The notes under the pieces: generated by a model | Told to the model about the DNA's origin: nothing | Database searches by the model: none | The model's input: only the letters and a program-made list of their open reading frames with translations | NCBI GenBank assembly: GCA_037975125.1 | Contig: CM075858.1 | Location: 70,533,542 to 70,597,541, forward strand | DNA length: 64,000 nucleotides | Reading direction: 5' to 3' | Source: Latrodectus hesperus | Lineage: Eukaryota > Arthropoda > Arachnida > Araneae > Theridiidae | Translations under genes and position numbers: made by a program | Shown: one piece after another, positions 49,153-58,735 of the stretch | Position numbering within the stretch: position 1 is the stretch's first letter | Layout: every line of letters begins with the position of its first letter

Positions 49153-49163
49153 TTGTTGATATG
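49153..49163. other. target-site duplication, left copy
   Basis: ATTGTTGATATG ends at 49163, immediately before the LINE. It matches ATTATTGATATG at 53405-53416 with one difference. It codes for the conserved I-V-D-M of the Helitron protein. Confidence 0.8.
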
Positions 49164-49920
49164 CATACACCAGCCAACTCCCCTGTACCTAACCCAAGCA
49201 GGGTTCTACCAGTTTAGATGGGAGTTGATTGAAAGACTAAAATAAAGTGTCACTGCCGGGGGCTCCATCCCCGTAATAGTTCCCAGCTCCGTACGCAACA
49301 GCTCCAGACACATCTGGAGAGCACCCCTCTGCTGCCTCTGCTTGTCCCCAATTGACAAGTTTATAGAACATCAAAACAAGATAAATTGCAATGAGACATT
49401 GGCACAATAGAAATTACAAAGTATAGAATTTAACATCAGGGTATTTAATTTAGCTTAAGCAAATATGCACGATGATAATAAGTATAAGTTAGTAAAGTTA
49501 TAAAAAGAAATAGGTTGTTGAATAGACTTGGTTCAGCAACGTTGTTAGTTCTCCTTGTTATTCCCTCGGCTAGTTTTAATATAAATATGAATAATATGGT
49601 ACTCGAGAAAGGCTAGGTTATACTTAACATTACACATTACTTACATTTACTTAAAACAAAAGCTGATATACAGATTAAAATTATAGTTTACATTTCAACA
49701 AGAATAATGCAGATGAGTTGGTCATTAAATACAATAACTACAGTATGAAAAAGAAAAAAAGAAAAGAATTATTGTCCAGTTTGTACAAAAGTGAACTTTT
49801 GTACAAACTGGACAATACTAAAATGTTAGTAAAATTAGAAAAATAAAGGGTGTTACGTTGCCCAGAGCTACAAGGCTTAAGCACACTGTACTTGTACATC
49901 ATTGTCCAGGAGGTCCAATT
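49164..49920 (-). other. LINE 3' untranslated region
   Basis: Follows the ORF2 stop (TAG complement near 49921). Its outermost 220 bases are GC-rich and conserved with the copy at 33108 (CCCCTGTACCTAACCCAAGC and GGGTTCTACCAGTTTAGATG). It contains a small inverted repeat CTCCAGACACATCTGGAG near 49302-49319 and a perfect 22-base hairpin at 49770-49817. Confidence 0.7.
49770..49817. repeat. perfect 22-bp hairpin, 4-base loop
   Basis: Arms 49770-49791 and 49796-49817 are exact reverse complements around TGAA. The left arm contains TTGTCCAGTTTGTACAAAAG. It lies in the LINE 3' untranslated region. Confidence 0.95.
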
Positions 49921-51873
49921 CTACATGCTGGTCATCCTCCTTTCCTTGGTCCTCTGGAATAAACAAATAATCTGTGATCTATTAAAAAAGTTCATTTAAG
50001 CAATCACTTTGGTTCTTGAATGAGCATTGTTTACTATGTTTCTGGTCCTTTCCCTTGTTAGATGGGCACTGGGCTTGATGAAATGCCATGAGTTCATGAT
50101 TGGGCACTTAGTTACGTTATGAATCGGATTCCCAAAATCCCCGCAGGCACAGTATTCACTTGGGAGGGCACCTATTCTGTGCAGGTAAGTCGGGAAGGGG
50201 CCGTGTCCAGTAACAAACAGGGTTATTTGTCTTGGCCAGCATTGTGTTTTATTTCTGACCTTCAGTATAACATCATATATCAGCCTTCCTGTTTTTGCCA
50301 GATCCCAACTGGCCTGCTATTTTTATAGGCTTCTTCTGCTAGAAGTCTCCTAAAGTAGGAGCATGGCGTTGGAAGGACGACGCATGGGCTTTCTTGGGTT
50401 GTTGCCTCTTTGGCCAAGCTATCTGCCAGCTCATTGCTTTCAAAGCCTACGTGGACCTTTATCCAGCGAAGCTTGATTGTGTTTGTAAGTTCAGATCTTT
50501 CTAGATAGCTCTGGCTATAAGACTAGTAGAATTTGGGTTTCCAACCGCCGTAATTCCAGAAAGACTATCCGAACAAGTGTTGCGGGTGTAATTTTGTCGT
50601 TTGCACACTTGATTGCCTGTTGAATGGCATAACGTTCTGCCTGGAAAACAGTATTGTTGTCTCTTATGCGGATGTTTTCCGAGTGGAGGATGCTGTTATT
50701 TTGGATGGCCACGAAAGCGGCACCAACCCTGTCCTTCAGTTTGGATCCGTCCGTATAAATGTGGCAGGTATCTGCGAGATTAGCTGGTTGAGCTTTCATT
50801 TCTAGGCAAATTTTATTTTCTATATTGAATATACCCGGATGTATTGTGAATTTTGCCACTCTGTTCTGGACATTGCTGGTGCCAGTGATTTTGAAAATGT
50901 GTTTCAGCTGGACTTCTTTCTCAATTTGCATGTGCATGGGTAAGCTGCCTCTTGATGTGTCTTGTAGATCGACTGTGATGACGTCCAGTTGCTCTTTGGT
51001 TTGGCAATTGTTCAATTTGTTGACTAGGTCTGGCGCCAGTGGGGTCAGGTGATTAAGCAGCCGCTGATGGTTACCGAACTAAGTTTTGAATCTAGTTAGT
51101 TAAGGTTCATAAGGCGAATTTCCCATTTTGACCTGGATGTAGTGGTGGTCGCTTAGGGATTCATTGTCCAGAACCTCCCAGGTACAATCAATTGCTACCT
51201 GTGAGTAAGAAGCTAGCTTTAGGTCTGTTCAACCTTCTTGTGTTGATATTAAGTATGTGAATGGGGCTTCCGTGGTGTTTAGTAGGTGGAGATTGCTAGC
51301 AGTGATGTGGTCAAGTAGTTTTTTCTCTCCTACTATCATTATTCCTGTAGCCCCACAGATGTGATGTGCGTTGAGGACTGCTCAGATAAGATAGTTTTCG
51401 TTTCCTAATTTGCTTTAGAAATACTCTAAGTCCCTTAGGGTGTCATCGATTGTGCTTTGCGTTTCCTGCCTTAATCTCCGTCTATGGTTGAACGGTGGAA
51501 TATAGGCAGAAATTATGGTTAATGGTTTCTGGTTGATCATAATCATGACTGCAATTGTCGATTCTTGCTGGCCAAGTACGACGGCATCTATGCTATTAGT
51601 TGCTATAATTCCAGCCTTACCATTTTTGGATAACCAGTAGCGCTAGGCACTAGGAACGCCTAGAATTCTGCTGCATTTGTTGAGATGGGAATGTATGATG
51701 AACAAACCTACTTTTTGGCTATTGACAATGACTTGCAGCTGATCGGTAGAAGCACTCGACCTCATTAGGTTGATCTGTATAATAGTTGTGCCCAAGTTCT
51801 TGCTATAGTCAGCCTCTGTTTCTGCGTTGTTCTGTCTGACACTTTCATTTGATGTACTGGTGTTTTGGCTCAT
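49921..51873 (-). pseudogene. LINE ORF2: endonuclease + RNase H, no RT
   Basis: ORF2 pseudogene. The APE-type endonuclease starts in the frame 51873-51643 (IIQINLMRSSASTDQLQVIV). It continues across frames with GIIATNSIDAVVLGQQEST, ISAYIPPFNHRRRL, LNAHH, NLHLLNTTEAPFTYLIST and LDNESLSDHHYIQ (ending about 51127). A linker (LTPLAPDLVNKLNNCQTKEQ) then passes at about 50935-50955 straight into LPMHMQIEKEVQLKHIFKI. In complete relatives the latter lies just upstream of RNase H, so the whole reverse transcriptase is absent. RNase H keeps YTDGSK (Asp codon 50749-50751), VFQAE and, after a frameshift near 50585, CSDSLSG and ELADSLAKEAT. The C-terminus has CACGDFGNPIHNVTKC near 50105-50152, a CxC...H...C cluster typical of these ORF2 proteins. 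Confidence 0.85.
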
Positions 51874-51904
51874 CTTGTTCTAGTCTTTAGTGAGGTTGGG
51901 CACG

Positions 51905-52976
51905 GTACACCGGTATCTGGTTGAGAACGCTGTATGGTCTAAATTTAGCACCATCTTTGTTAACAACTAAGCAGTTTATGCACTCTTGAAAGTTTGCTTG
52001 GCATTCCTCCTCTCTGTGACTGTAGCTGCACTTGCCACAAGTCCTGCTGTATTTACAATCTTTACTAAAATGGCCATACGCATGACAGTTGAAGCATCTT
52101 TTAATATTTCTGTATGGTCTTACGTATGCCTGTTGGAAGCATACATACTAAGGTCCATACACTTTGCCAGTTGGAAGCCAAAGTGTACGGACCTTAGTTT
52201 TAGAAGCATATGCCCTGTAGCCTTATCTACTTCTATTACTAGGTGCTGCGAGTTTTCGTTCTCTCTGTGTGACTTGATTTCTGTGATTTTTATTTTAGTA
52301 TCCGGGTGGATATTTTGGGTACTGCTTTGAAGTAACTTTTTGATATTGTCTTCGTTGACTATATTCGGGGCATTTAGTATTATCAGTCTTCTGAGCTTTA
52401 TAGCTGGTTCTTCATTATTGATTTGGTGGGTTGTTAGTTGTTGTTTTAGTTTTAGCTTGGCCTCCTCTAGGCAGCACTGGATCTTTGCTGCTCGCCTGCC
52501 CCAAATCACTTTCTTCGGGCATACCTCGCTACTAATGTTTAGGAGATTGCTCCTGAGTTGTTCTATATTCTTTTCATCTGGTGGCTTAGCATTGATGGTA
52601 GTCTTTCTTTCCTTAATACGCTTCTTTAGGGCTTCTCTGTATGTCATTTTTCTTTGGTTCTGGGATTTATGCTGTTTCAAGATAATGGATTGAGTGTCCT
52701 CTTGCACTTGTTTTAGGGCATTGAGGCTATCATTGATTTGTTCGAATTTTGCTGTTAGAGCTGCAAGGCTTTACTTTCTTCTGCAGCCACCAGCTTGTTC
52801 AAGTTTTCTCTTAGTTGGATTATGATATTATAAGTTTGGGTTCTTTTGTTGCCTGGGAGGTGGAACTTATCCCCCATTTTGGCTATGATTATTGTTTCCA
52901 GGTCCTCTAGCAGACTTGCGACGTTCATTTCCAAATTAAGGCGGCGCTTATCCATATTCTTGGGAGGGGTATTCAT
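51905..52976 (-). pseudogene. LINE ORF1 (gag-like, zinc knuckles)
   Basis: Nucleic-acid-binding ORF1 protein that would coat LINE RNA. It begins at MNTPPKNMDKRRLN (52976). The first frame ends at 52755, then continues in another frame from about 52740 to 52120 as a long Lys/Glu/Gln-rich, probably helical region (KQVQEDTQSIILKQHKSQNQ; ALKKRIKERKTTINAKPPDE). An RRM-like segment follows (LRRLIILNAPNIVNEDNIKK; EVDKATGHMLLKLRSVHFGF). After a third frame change, two zinc knuckles appear: CFNCHAYGHFSKDC (about 52058-52098) and CGKCSYSHREEEC (about 52000-52038), then CINC. A small inverted duplication at 52148-52197 disrupts the region just before the knuckles. The layout (coiled region, RRM-like, CCHC knuckles) is that of Jockey/I-group ORF1. 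Confidence 0.82.
52148..52197. repeat. 19-bp inverted duplication inside LINE ORF1
   Basis: Arms 52148-52166 (CTAAGGTCCATACACTTTG) and 52179-52197 are reverse complements with one mismatch around a 12-base spacer. TTGGAAGC also occurs on both sides. It introduces sequence not expected in the protein, so it looks like a snap-back mutation after or during insertion. Confidence 0.88.
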
Positions 52977-53018
52977 GACCTGTTCATCACTGGCGCAACT
53001 GAATTGAGCTAGATTAAG

Positions 53019-53258
53019 CTAGGTATTGAGGTCCAGCTCGTTTCGTTCAAGTGTAGATAATTCAGTTGTGGATCCCGATTTCAACCCATTCACCGATCTA
53101 TCGTCGATCCACTGCACGGAAAGTCTCTTAAGCTTAGCCGCAAAAGGGTAGTTCGCGCTCCGGTAGAAAGGGAACGATTTACCATAGGTCAGTGAAATAC
53201 CGTCGGCGGGAGCAGGTTTTTCGCTTGGACATAGTCGATTTCGGCAAAGTCTTTGCAC
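53019..53258 (-). CDS. LINE 5' leader ORF, uncertain
   Basis: A 79-codon open frame upstream of ORF1 (LCPSEKPAPADGISLTYGKS; FAAKLKRLSVQWIDDRSVNG), separated from the ORF1 start by a stop and about 40 bases. It ends in frame just ahead of ORF1 and has balanced composition. It may be the true N-terminal part of ORF1 cut off by a mutation, or part of the element's 5' leader. I recognise no domain. It is inside the LINE, so it is not a host gene. Confidence 0.35.
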   Translation of the reverse strand: MQRLCRNRLCPSEKPAPADGISLTYGKSFPFYRSANYPFAAKLKRLSVQWIDDRSVNGLKSGSTTELSTLERNELDLNT

Positions 53259-53404
53259 GTATTATTTTTAAAAATTTATTATTAAATTGCTATTAAATTC
53301 AAACTTATAAAATGATATCCTATTGTTGGTCTTGTCAAGATTTATCCGATGGTATGGTTCAAAAAGCACATCTGCTCTCTTCGTATGCTCCACTCTTTCC
53401 GTCC

Positions 53405-53452
53405 ATTATTGATATGTATGCAAAAATAGAAACTGAAATTTTTATTTTCTTG
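53405..53452 (+). pseudogene. Helitron replicase, continuation after LINE
   Basis: Starts with the right copy of the target-site duplication (ATTATTGATATG) and reads IIDMYAKIETEIFIFL. This continues the Helitron protein interrupted at 49163 (YIVDM). Similarity fades after about 53452, so the rest of the Helitron is lost. The frame stays open to 53617 only by composition. Confidence 0.75.
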
Positions 53453-54042
<590 letters not shown>

Positions 54043-54179
54043 CAGAGTGGTCGCATTTTATGTCTCTGCGAGACATAAAAGAGAAATTCTCTTCTGAGCT
54101 TACAACACTATTGAGTAAACGAATTAATAATACCATAGGTTTCACAATCATATTATTTGTTTAGTAAAAATCTCGCAGC

Positions 54180-54830
54180 AAATGCTCAAATTGCCGAACA
54201 TGTGTGTCTTTGCACAATTTACTGGCCCACCCTCTCGTAGATTCCTATTGCCGTATTAATTTTGCCCTCAGCAACAACCATTTTAGCCACCAGATCTTCA
54301 TGTGAGTCCACAGGCGTCTCGTACACAAAGATTTAATATGCCCCCTCCCAAAAAAAATCTAGAGGGTTCAGGTCCGGTGAGCGAGGAAGCTAAGCCAAGC
54401 GTCCGCTACGTCCAATCCGTCGTGCGGGATACCTGCCAATCAAAAAGTTACAGACTGTAATGAAAAAAATTGCTAAGGTTCCATTATGCATAAATCGCAT
54501 ATCTCTTAGGATGGGGAATGGAACAGCCAACAATAATCTGGGATGCACTTGTTCAAATAAAATAATACGGTAAGTTGCGCCAATTAAACGGTTTGGCATG
54601 ATCAAGTGTCAATGAGGCAATCACCAAGGATACCTGCCCACATGTTCACTGAAAATTTCTGATGGTGTCTGCGAGGAGTTGTATAATTGGCATTCTTTTC
54701 AGATCAAATGTGTTGATTGCGTTTTTAAATTACAACATCTACTCTGATAGACTCTCTCCTGTATCCAATAAGAGTAAAAGGCTGCTTCTTCTCTGTGGAA
54801 ATTTGGTTACGGTAAATTCGTGATAGATTC
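54180..54830 (-). pseudogene. DDE transposase pseudogene (DUF4817/Tc3-like)
   Basis: Minus-strand C-terminal half of a mariner-superfamily DDE transposase of a type common in arthropods. Legible pieces, 5' to 3', are FSEHVGRYPW near 54640, then LIGATYRIILFEQ, RDMRFMHNGTLAIFF, FLIGRYPARRIGRSGRLA (all in 54605-54390) and PRSPDLNPLDFFWEG. The tail YETPVDSHEDLVAKMVVAEG and IYERVGQ follows. The catalytic Asp expected in MHDG is Asn (codon 54483-54485), while the Asp of LDFF at 54357-54359 is kept. Stops and frameshifts break the frame. N-terminal HTH sequence is not legible. The remnant is bounded by (AT)n arrays on both sides. Confidence 0.8.
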
Positions 54831-54965
54831 TTGATGCATTTCTTCTTTCCTCTTTTCTGCCTCTCTGAGTGGAATACGACACTCTGTTCCTATGTAATTA
54901 ATGGTAGTATGGATGGGAATTATCACCCCATTTACTTTATAAAAACAATTCAAATTTTAGAATCG

Positions 54966-55103
<138 letters not shown>

Positions 55104-55359
55104 AATTCCATGTAAAATTATTGAATATTTCTCAAATATATTATGAAAATTATAATTATTCAAAAAATTATAATTACCTTTTAATCTGGCATTTCATTTA
55201 ATATTTTATGTACACACACACACACAGTTGATGTTGCAATAAATTCTTCTGAATGGAGATTGGTCTTTTGTAGTTGCAAATTGTACTACAGTTTTTCGGA
55301 ATATTTTGAAAAATAATACTTAAGAGGTTGACTAAGGAGGAGTTTTGAAAAAAATGCAG

Positions 55360-55451
55360 TTTTTCCTGAATTTATAGCAGAAACTAAGCTATTTTAAATG
55401 AAAATATCTCATTTTCATTAAAAGTTTCTGTTTCTGCTTAATTCAGAAAAA
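55360..55451. repeat. 92-nt hairpin (pre-miRNA-like or MITE)
   Basis: A long imperfect stem. TTTTTCCTGAATTTATAGCA pairs with TGCTTAATTCAGAAAAA, GAAACT pairs with AGTTTC, and AATGAAAAT (55397-55405) pairs with ATTTTCATT (55411-55419) around a 5-base loop. Small bulges interrupt it. No expression evidence can be read from sequence. Confidence 0.7.
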
Positions 55452-57429
55452 TGAGGTATTTTTAAAGAAGACTCTTCATTGCTCTAATAATACCTACACA
55501 ATAATACAATACCAGAAATTACTAACAATTTTCATATTACAATGTACTCTATGATATATTTTGCTGTTTATGTTCTGCCTTACTTTTACGAAATCTACTT
55601 TTTTAATATAGATGAATTAAGATAATATTTATTTTTGATATAACTTTCTAAATTTAGCAATTGTGCAATATAATTGTGACATTTTCATCTCACCTTCACC
55701 ACATGTACAGCTTAATTTATCTTTATACAATACATTTTTTGTATTTAAATAAAATTAAGTAGTATACATAAATGTGCATAGTCATGCATGTACACACAGA
55801 ATGTATGAAATCTATCATAAATTATGCTTACCCAATGATAATATCTAATTTTACTTGCCAATCATATATGAACTTTTCATATAGTTTACATAACTGAGAG
55901 ATTAATTTTATGGTTACCTACAGTAGAAACTTTTTGCGTTTAATCTCTCAATTTTACTATAATAGACTAATATTTAGATACTAAATTTAGATATTTAGAT
56001 AATTGACTAATATTAGATAATATATAGACTAAGATTTATGATACACTAATAATAAGGATATCAAATAAATCGTATTTATCATAGCTTGTAAATAATACGT
56101 ATTAGAAAAATAAATGGTTTGTCTGTAAGTTTGGAAGAAATATTGTTGAATGGAAATAACTTTTTTTTGCAGTATTTTCTTGCAGTAGAAAACAAGAATA
56201 GGTTTCATTAAACCAATAGTATAAAAGGGTATGATAGAAAAAGAAAAAAATATTAGGAATATTTACAACAGGGTAAGAATTGGTGACTACAGAAAAATAT
56301 ATACAATATTCTTTTACCAATATTTGACTAAAAGATATCTGTTTTAATTATCTTTATATAGTTAGTGCACCCTGAATAGTTCGGTGATTTCTTTCAAAAA
56401 AGTTTTAAACTGATCTATTTACATTAATGTAAGTTAGTACTTTAAATAAATAAAATTAGTTTGTACATTTGTACGTGGATTGGATTTACACATGAGGCTA
56501 GATATTTTTGAACATTTGTTGTAATCCTATTGGACATTGATAGAAATTCCTAGAAAACGTCACATTTGTTTTTATCCATGGCATAAATTGCAAAAATTTT
56601 TAAAAAAACTTTTTATGTCTTTAAAAATATAGATTTTGCCTATGAATACGTTATGAAACTTAGCCAAAAATGACAGAAATCATTGAAACTCTATGCTTTT
56701 GTCACGGGAAAGAATATAGTATTGATTTTAACGACTTCACATTTATATGAAGAAAATTAATTTATTTTGAATTCAAATTAATGAAAATTTGACAAGTATG
56801 TCAAAAGTACTGCAAAACACCACATTATGACAGTAAATAAATTTTTCCCTTAATACACCATTTTTTGTATGCATTACACTCTTGAGAACAGAAAAATGCC
56901 GCTTTCGATAATAATAACTCAACCGTTTTTCATTTCAACGGTTCATTAATATTTACCACACTGTGTGGATTGTGAAATAATTTTCTTATACAATTTTGCA
57001 ATGTTTTGCAGAATTTTTCATTGACCCCACGCTTTGGAATACATTTAATGACAAGAGTTTTAACAAAAGGCAATTTATTGGCAATAAGCCATAATTTCTG
57101 AAAAAAATTACCTTTAATTTACTTAAAATATTAAACACAAAATAGTATATTGTGCACAGAATTACATTCATATTTTTCCTATTATATTTTTGCTGGTACG
57201 ATTACATCACTCAAAATTTAAAATATTGTTAAACATAATATAGAGAATAATGACATAAAAGCTGTTGAAAAGCATTTTAATATGCATCACTAAATTGTTT
57301 TTAGAGTAAAATCCCATAAATAATATGCATTCAAGAGTTGTAATGGAGAAATCAGAAACTTCACAAAAGCCCTCCATGACAGATGCGCATTTAAAGGAAT
57401 AAGTACAACACCCATATTTCACAAAACAT
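55452..57429. other. AT-rich DNA, no gene seen
   Basis: About 2 kb without a supported gene, apart from short tandem GATAATTGACTAATATTTAG-like units near 55965-56030. Confidence 0.45.
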
Positions 57430-57790
57430 TAGCTTCTTCTTCGACATAAGCTCTACAACCGGTTACTATCCAAGACTGTCTCTGTCATCTTCTTTTTTCT
57501 AGATCTACTAGACGAAAAGTTCCTCCACAACGGTTTACTCTAAGTCCAAAAACCATTTCTCCACATTACCTATCCATCTGATTCTTGGTCTTCCTCTCCT
57601 TCGTATATTCCATGTTCCAATGCTCAGTGCTTTTTTTATTCAGCGTCGTCTGTGTAAAATCCGTCCTGTTTTTGCTTCCTGAGATTTCTGAACAAATTTT
57701 TTTTATTTCTTTGTACGGAGTGGGGTTGCTAGCCTTTCGCCAAACTCCTAACCTGGAGGACACTCAGCATTTTCATCATCGGAAATTATG
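57430..57790 (-). pseudogene. LINE ORF2 C-terminal fragment
   Basis: On the minus strand the sequence reads SIGTWNIRRRGRPRIRWIGN and then VEKWFLDLE. This carries the RRRGRPRxRWxxxVE motif seen near the C-terminus of CR1- or RTE-type reverse transcriptase proteins, just before the stop. The upstream part is in other frames with stops. The block is GC-richer than its surroundings and about 360 bp long, which fits a 5'-truncated LINE copy. The exact clade is not determinable. It differs from the Jockey/I-type LINE at 49-53 kb. Confidence 0.55.
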
Positions 57791-58666
57791 ATTACTTATA
57801 ACATAATTTAGCATCAGAAAAAACGTCAGTTGTTAAAATGTAGTCGTAATTTTAAGTGAAAGTGGTACACAAAACTATTGAGCTAAATTCGTGCTGTACC
57901 TTAAAATATTTCTATTTATTACCACTGGATAAGATTGGTTGGCATAATATCAGAAGTCTTCAAACAATATTTAAATGTTTGTCTTCTATTGATTGTTAAC
58001 ATGGATTGGATACTATTGTTAAAATAAATTATAATGCTTATGTTATATAGGATAAAATAAGAACTAATGCAAATTTAAATCATATGGTAATAAATACCTG
58101 GAGTGAGAAGAGATTTTTTCCTTTAAAAATTTATAGGCCATTGTGAAATAAATATACTATATTTGTAATTGGCTGTGATATATATTTCTCGAATGATTAA
58201 TTTTACAAATCAAAAATTTTTCCCATTATGTATAAATTATTAATTTAGATTGACAGAAAAGTGGAAAGGTTATAGTAATTTTTACTTTTAATTTTAGTAA
58301 ATTCATAAAAATATATTACGTAATACAATATCAATGTTTACTAAAGACGCATATTTAATTCTTTCAATTAAATTTTGCTTTTTATTATTATGTACTTTTA
58401 ATAAAATTATAAATAAATATTAAAAATGATGAATTTTAGTAACAATGATTTCTTTAGAAAATCTTCAGTATTTTAAAACAACTAAACAAAAAAATTAATG
58501 TGAAATTTAAAGTATATTTGAAACGATAAACCAAAAATTTAAGACATTTAAATCCATAAATATTAAAATATAGTGTTCCACCGAAAATATACTATAAATT
58601 ATCTGAATGCATTTTAAACACATGTATAATAATACATTAAAATATTTTAAAGAAATATTATTGCTT
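57791..58666. other. AT-rich DNA, no feature seen
   Basis: No gene or repeat that I can support. Confidence 0.5.
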
Positions 58667-58735
58667 AAATCTTAAATACTATTATGACAAAGCAATATTT
58701 TACTTTTTGTCTTATCATAATAGTATTTAAGATTT
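58667..58735. repeat. perfect 21-bp stem with 27-base loop
   Basis: Arms 58667-58687 (starting AAATCTTAAATACTATTATG) and 58715-58735 are exact reverse complements. Part of the loop (CAAAG with CTTTTTG) could extend the stem across a bulge. Confidence 0.92.

Larger units (their letters stand above)
47985..49163 (+). pseudogene. Helitron replicase N-terminal pseudogene, 5' part
   Basis: N-terminal part of a Helitron Rep/helicase protein. It starts with degenerate Arg/Glu/Gln-rich units (RREEQASETSEQR; TRQERDRDHTALA) repeated at about 70 bp spacing over 48008-48190. CCAGGKVKLPDLRSPPETF follows at about 48360-48416. After several stops comes GNIDEQINRRCQ, then TELQNLFEQHNELIVLFKTA (about 48703-48762) and TKLIKADKTPIVKHRRQFNA in the frame opening at 48779. 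RNGDVQQVSETHHSYDALQY and LFWQGEHEYHRNINMRN lead to MNYYANRTMIRKNTDNHLLK (49070-49130) and finally YIVDM. The order matches the region leading into the Helitron_like_N domain. The HUH Rep motifs and helicase are not present. The frame is cut exactly where the LINE begins and continues at 53405. Many stops and frameshifts mark it as dead. Confidence 0.85.
49164..53404 (-). mobile_element. Jockey/I-type LINE inserted in a Helitron, RT deleted
   Basis: A non-LTR retrotransposon of about 4.24 kb read on the minus strand. From its 5' end (53404) it has a short leader, a gag-like ORF1 with zinc knuckles, then ORF2. ORF2 holds an APE endonuclease, RNase H and a C-terminal Cys/His cluster. The 3' untranslated end finishes at 49164. 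A 12-bp target-site duplication with one mismatch flanks it. There is no poly(A); the bases just past the 3' end are rich in TAA/TAT, as in elements of the I group. All ORFs have frameshifts and the reverse transcriptase domain is missing. The 3' end sequence is shared with 33108-33760. Confidence 0.85.

Noticed and set aside
51986..52693. Plus-strand open frames of 114 and 117 codons inside the LINE
   Set aside because: They are opposite-strand shadows of ORF1, which shows zinc knuckles and an RRM-like region on the minus strand.
54361..54380. B-box-like GGGTTCAGGTCC
   Set aside because: It lies within the coding sequence of the DDE transposase pseudogene and is explained by SPDLNPLD on the other strand.
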